From Clytia hemisphaerica (taxonomy: Eukaryota > Cnidaria > Hydrozoa > Leptothecata > Clytiidae): DNA of 64,000 nucleotides. The translations under genes were made by a program, and so were the position numbers. The stretch is taken from contig CACVBU010001294.1 of NCBI GenBank assembly GCA_902728285.1, positions 2,052,384-2,116,383 of the forward strand, written 5' to 3'. The notes beneath the pieces are model-generated. The model made no database searches and was not told where the DNA came from. It was given only the letters and a program-made list of their open reading frames with translations. Within the stretch, counting starts at the first letter, position 1; every line of letters begins with the position of its first letter. This document shows positions 59,782 through 64,000 of this stretch, piece after piece.

Positions 59782-60383
59782 TTGATATTAGTATGTGTGT
59801 GTATTACTCGAATCAAAGGTTTTGAATCCGAATTCAAACCGATTCAAACCTCATTGCAATCAAATGTAAAATGGCTCGGTAAAAGATATCTTTCGTTCAT
59901 AGTTCACTCTACAAAATATTGCCCAAACTCATCGTTCATGAAAAAGTATCAAAATCAAAATATTGCAAGCAAAGTGTTTTATTATAAAAACGAATTTATA
60001 CATGAAATTAGACACCCGTCGAGAGCAATTCGAAACATAAGCTTTACCAATCACTCAATGATAAAAAATAAGCTTAGTCTTGCGTATTTGACAATCTTTT
60101 CTCAGCAACGCAAAAAGCACTGTTTGCTTTGAATATTGATATTAATTAAATTTAACATCAAAATTAGGAGAATAATATGAATAACTCAAGTTTAGTTTGT
60201 TCCTTCCTTTAACTTTAATTTCCGATATTAAAAACAAATAAACGAATAACAATAAGGCAAAGAATGGATACAGTTAGGACTTTGGAGCCTTTAAGCTGTC
60301 TGTAATTTGAGTCATGCTTGAATTCGGTTTCCTGATTCGGTCTCTTTTAAAATTTGTCCGTTAAGCGTCAAGTGGGTTTTACC
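59782..60383. other. Upstream flank of TMC; no gene supported
   Basis: This is upstream of TMC exon 1a and should include its promoter. A 116-codon plus-strand frame (59782-60132) is present but has a skewed composition and no domain, so I do not call it. Confidence 0.4.
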
Positions 60384-61069
60384 AATGAAATATAAGCCCG
60401 AAGGGCTAGAATCGAATATTTAACCTTTCTCAGACAAAAATAACTGAAGCCTTAAAATTGCCCCGTATTTTTGACGACGGATTGAATCTAGCGATTCCTT
60501 TGTTTTCGAATGCTATTTTTTTTCTTTTTTTAAGGCGTAGTTGTATAGTGGTTATCGTGCTTTAATTTCTGTCCAGGAGGCCCGAGTTCGATACCCACCG
60601 TGGCACTACGATTCACTTGGCAAGTGAATGCTCCTTCGCCCGGGTCAACCCATGCCATGTTAGGGGAATTGGGTACCATAACTCTGATACAAGAGTAAGG
60701 GTAGATATGCCAGACATTGTGGTGTGCTAAGACACTTAGGAGGTTCTACACCTGCGAGGACACCCATTCTTCCGTGTAGTTCAAGTGTCGTGGTATACAC
60801 ACCGGCTCGGCAGCTCGCATCTGCAGGGTTGCAATGTCTGCTTGCGCTGTGATTCCTACTTCATCGTGGGTAGGACCCATTCCGATGCATCGGAGGGCAT
60901 ATCTATTTATCTATCTTTTTCGAAATTTAGGTGTAAATTTTAATTTCAATCTGTCATTTGTGTAAAAACCAGGCGGACTGCGCAAGGCCGCGCAACTTGG
61001 GTAGGACTTGGTAGGCTTCAAATCCTACCAAGAAGATTTGATTCTAGTCCTTCGGGCTTATATTTCATT
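60384..61069. mobile_element. Palindromic MITE with 10-bp target duplication, split by a SINE
   Basis: The left AATGAAATATAAGCCCGAAG and right CTTCGGGCTTATATTTCATT are complementary for about 29 bp. GGGTTTTACC flanks both sides (60374-60383 and 61070-61079). Such a 9-10 bp duplication is in the Mutator-like range. The SINE at 60531-60922 sits inside. Confidence 0.82.
60531..60922 (+). mobile_element. tRNA-derived SINE, near full length
   Basis: The tRNA-like head at 60532-60607 has TAGTTGTATAGTGG (A box) and GAGTTCGATACCC (B box). A 300-bp body follows, with AGGGGAATTGGGTACCATAA and GTGTATACACC-type blocks, and the end is a TATCTATTTATCTATC repeat. A body-only copy is at 44033-44280 on the other strand. 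Confidence 0.78.
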
Positions 61070-61599
61070 GGGTTTTACCTGTACCAGTAGACGAACATAT
61101 CGTCTACACAAGATCACTGAAAAAGAGAATAGTTCAGGAGGCAGGATGAATTCGAAAACGGAAGGATAAACTCGAAGGAAAAACTACAACGAGTTTTGAT
61201 TTCTGCTAACCTAGCATAAAAACCTCATTTTAATCTCTATTTATCCGTGTATTAAAACCTGATGTTGATTAGGCACCTTTGAATTAGAGAGCCAGGGCAA
61301 AATCTTAATGAGGGACGACAGATAAAAGATAAACAACGACAGCAACGAAAATTTGAAAGAAAAAAAATTGTTACAAATTTTATCAAAATAAAAGACATTA
61401 AAATAAACCTTCTAAAATCTATCAAATAAAAAAAATTTCTCTACTACTGTACTCTGGTTTGTTTGAGTTCTCCTCATCTAAAGTTTCCTATCATAATATT
61501 AAAACGACAAAAATTACAAAGAAATCGTGTCAAATATAGTATAGAGTGGATCAAACCTTTGGCATTTTCAATTTGGGACCAAAAAAAACCCCTTCTTAC

Positions 61600-61712
61600 C
61601 CCAGCTGGCGAACAAAGTTTCATCAATATCCATCTAGCGTTCACAACGTCCAATGTCATATGGACATTGAAACACTTCCAGTGGTCACACTTACTGACTG
61701 AATTTTCAAGTA
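61600..61712. repeat. Decayed palindromic MITE (CCAGCTGGC end)
   Basis: CCAGCTGGCGAACAAAGTTT, GCGTTCACAACGTCC, and a right side with CCAATGTCATATGGACATTG and CCAGTGGTCACAC recall the 98-bp element at 10499-10596. The ORFs here are overlapping shadows on both strands. Confidence 0.45.
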
Positions 61713-61799
61713 TCTCATTCAAAAAGTCTCGAAAAATAAAAATTCAACACTCAAGCTAGGGCTTATAAAAAGAAACATAAAAGGAACGTCCATTTCACG

Positions 61800-62432
61800 T
61801 CAATATATATATTGTGTACCGGCCGGTGTATTTCTTGAAAAAAGATTTATGCTTTGATCAATGTCCACTAAGTATATTGACTTCAAAGATAAAACTTCCT
61901 TTGAGCTTTGTCTTCCAAATAGCGTTACCGAGAAGAACTTTTAAAGGCAAAAATAGTAGAACAGTTAACTAACAATTTTCGATAAGTGAAAATTTGAGAT
62001 CCAATTTTGGCGGAATTTCGACTTAAGTATATTAGAGTCATTCTGTAAAAAAATTACCCAATTAATCGTTGACAATGTTTACATAACGAAGCCAAGTTTT
62101 ATGAACTAAAAATACCCGAAATTCTATTCTTGATATTATAAGCCTAAGGTAGAATTCCCGACCTCTCCTGCTTAAAATTGCCAAAAGGTCAAAAAGTGTT
62201 AACGTAATCTGAAGACAACACCCAAATAACCTAAATAAATCTCTCTCTAATTAAAAAAAAACAAAATTCATAAAATCTTTTAGCTTTTTTCGTGGTAGAA
62301 GGGAGATGAAAAACGCAAAAAAAAAGTTCTAAATATTTGCGCTTCTCATTAAAAGTTTAGAAAATATTAAATATTACTTTATTAAAAAAAAGATCAAGAA
62401 GAAAATGATAGCAACATAAAAACAAGTAGAAA
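61800..62432. other. Intergenic, nothing recognised
   Basis: AT-rich sequence without supportable ORFs, pairs of repeats or splice-linked frames. Confidence 0.45.
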
Positions 62433-63778
62433 CAGGGGGGGGGGTACAGCCGCAGGGTACTAACCCATAGGGTACTAACCTGATTTTTAAGAAAAATTGT
62501 CTTAGGTACCACCACCCCCTTTTTAGTACCGGGTACTTACTTTTTTTTAAGGAAAAGGGACCCCCACCCCCTTTTTAGTACCGGGTACTTACTTATTTTT
62601 AAGGAAAAAGGGACCCCCACCCCCTTTTTAGTAACGGGTACCGGCTTTAAAATTACCAAGGAAAATAGAAGACACCACCCTTAAAACTTGCCAAGTATGG
62701 TCCCAATCTTTCAAAAGCCAGCAAAAGCAGCTCTTTGGCATTATTATGACTTGTATATACCATATTTTTAACTCAGATCCTCTAAAAAGTTCTTTAAATC
62801 AAACACAACTTTTAATTACAAAGGTAAAACAACGAAATTCCTTGGCAAAAGTAAAACATTATATAGCTGTAATAACGACAATAAAAGAAGTTGAAATAGA
62901 AAAAAGTTGCATTGTTGGCTCTGGTTGGCTTTGCTTAGTTGACCTGCCCCGTCTTAATTGTCATAAACAGACAAACAAACAAACAAACAAACAAACAAAC
63001 AAACAAATATAAACAGAAATAAGCTATAGGGTATAATATAAACTGCAATAAACTAAAATAAACTAACCCCTTTAGCAAAAACAATCATCAGTTTGGATAA
63101 GAATTTTATTGTTTAAAAGACAGATTGTATCACTTTGGATGCAACAGCTTGTAATTCTTTTCATCAGAAGGCAATGACATACATATACCTCGTTCTAACT
63201 TGAGATATCAAAGACGAACTATCCTTCTCACTAATTAAAACAATACTGATTTTGAACAATAGGTTTCTTTACATTAGCTATCTCAATATTTGTATAACTT
63301 AGTGGTTATAAAATTCTCCTCTTAGAAAGTAGGAAAAGTACCCATGAATTTGAATAAAATAATTCTTTATTGATAGAAACATAACAGTTCTTTTTTCTGA
63401 AAACTATTGAAACTAACAACCTCCAAACTTCCCTACATACTTGATAAGCAGGGAAAGTACCTTCAATTGGAAGGGGGAACTTTTCAATACTGTCAGATAC
63501 TGTAAGCCATGACAAGGAAATCTTTTCTCATCAAAATCCTGAAAGTTGAAGACAAAAAATTAAACAAATGTACCATATTCAGGGCCTGAGTACTTGAAGA
63601 AAAATTGAAATGATACCCACCCCACCCTAAAATTGGTACCGGGTACTAACTTAAAATTGGAGATATACCCACCCCCACCCCAAAATTAGTACCGGGTACT
63701 AACTTTTTTGAATTTCCAAATTAGACACCACCACCCGACTATGGGTTAGTACCCTGCGGCTGTACCCCCCCCCCCCTG
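62433..63778. mobile_element. hAT-like non-autonomous element with CAGGGG...CCCCTG ends
   Basis: The ends are CAGGGGGGGGGGTACAGCCG and a complementary CGGCTGTACC, C run and CTG, continuing as inverted repeats through AGGGTACTAACCCATAG. GTAGAAA flanks both sides (62426-62432 and 63779-63785). Each arm carries several ACCGGGTACTTACTT / GTACCGGGTACTAAC units. CAGGG termini with a 7-8 bp duplication fit hAT. No transposase is inside; the minus-strand ORF at 63306-63515 has no known domain. Confidence 0.82.
62968..63007 (+). repeat. (ACAA)n microsatellite
   Basis: About nine uninterrupted ACAA units, located inside the 62433-63778 element. Confidence 0.9.
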
Positions 63779-64000
63779 GTAGAAAAGGTTCTAAAACTAA
63801 TCAAGTTTTTGTAGTGAAGGAAACAATGAACCAGAAGCTCTTCATTCCAAGAGCCATTCATTTCATTGATATTTTTCGACTTGATTACTTTACAATCACC
63901 ACCGTAATATTTGGCACATATAAAGGGAAATTTTAAAACTGCAAGTGGTTTAAAGTGCTTTAAAGTACGGTTGGAAAGTAGATATCATTGTAAAGGAAAA

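Noticed and set aside
59782-60132. 116-codon plus-strand ORF
   Set aside because: No domain, no splice partners, and skewed composition; it lies in the likely TMC promoter region.
60541-60607. tRNA gene
   Set aside because: A- and B-box words are present, but the arms do not fold as a proper cloverleaf and the similarity continues for 300 bp into a SINE body with a second copy at 44 kb.
63306-63545. Terminal exon of a minus-strand gene entering from the right
   Set aside because: There is an acceptor-like site and short frames, but no family resemblance, two competing frames, and it lies within a transposon-like element.
1-64000. CRISPR array or prokaryotic operon
   Set aside because: No regularly spaced direct repeats with unique spacers; the genes are split by spliceosomal introns.

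Overview
This is a window of nuclear DNA from an intron-rich animal, most likely a marine invertebrate. It is AT-rich. Genes are split into short exons (18-400 nt) with canonical GT-AG introns. There is a transmembrane channel-like (TMC) gene, and the intergenic and intronic DNA is packed with LINE, SINE and short inverted-repeat elements. There are no bacterial operons. The species cannot be fixed from this sequence alone; a cnidarian, sponge or lophotrochozoan would all fit. Because genes are spliced, most long open frames are not genes. I rebuilt gene models by joining frames across visible splice sites and checking phase.

Layout. (1) 237-801, minus: part of an unrecognised membrane or secretory protein that runs off the left edge. 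(2) 1062-8211, minus: ten exons of a group II PLP-dependent decarboxylase that most resembles the bacterial/fungal tyrosine-decarboxylase type; a short 5' exon is missing. (3) 8.4-22 kb: a repeat desert holding tandem repeats, a 2.85-kb foldback-like element, a broken LINE reverse transcriptase with a 0.5-kb insertion, and a 2.3-kb element with G-run ends. (4) 22697-24889 and 29385-30611, minus: two tandem paralogous genes for small secreted cysteine-rich proteins, tentatively IL-17-like, each with exons of 18, about 158 and about 217 nt. Between them on the plus strand is a 179-codon ORF (27853-28389) of unknown function. (5) 30.8-33.9 kb: several inverted-repeat elements and a 144-bp tandem duplication that carries exon-like signals. 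(6) 34135-36018, minus: the 3' part of an ankyrin-repeat gene. (7) 37876-59717, minus: a complete TMC gene of about 22 kb. From the outermost start the chain is 21 exons and 2,343 coding nt (780 codons plus stop). It has four alternative ATG-bearing first exons and one in-phase cassette exon. Its introns host an ORF1-only LINE-like element, SINEs and many MITEs. (8) 59.7-64 kb: a SINE nested in a MITE and a 1.35-kb hAT-like element with G-run ends.

The clearest biology is the TMC channel with interchangeable cytoplasmic N-termini and the duplicated secreted-factor pair. The clearest genome-structure signal is a set of non-autonomous elements whose termini carry long G/C runs followed by short tandem motifs. 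Some have visible target-site duplications (8 bp at 58.5 kb, 7 bp at 62.4 kb), and a different palindromic element at 60.4 kb has a 10-bp one. Family assignments rest on recognition of motifs and were not checked against databases.
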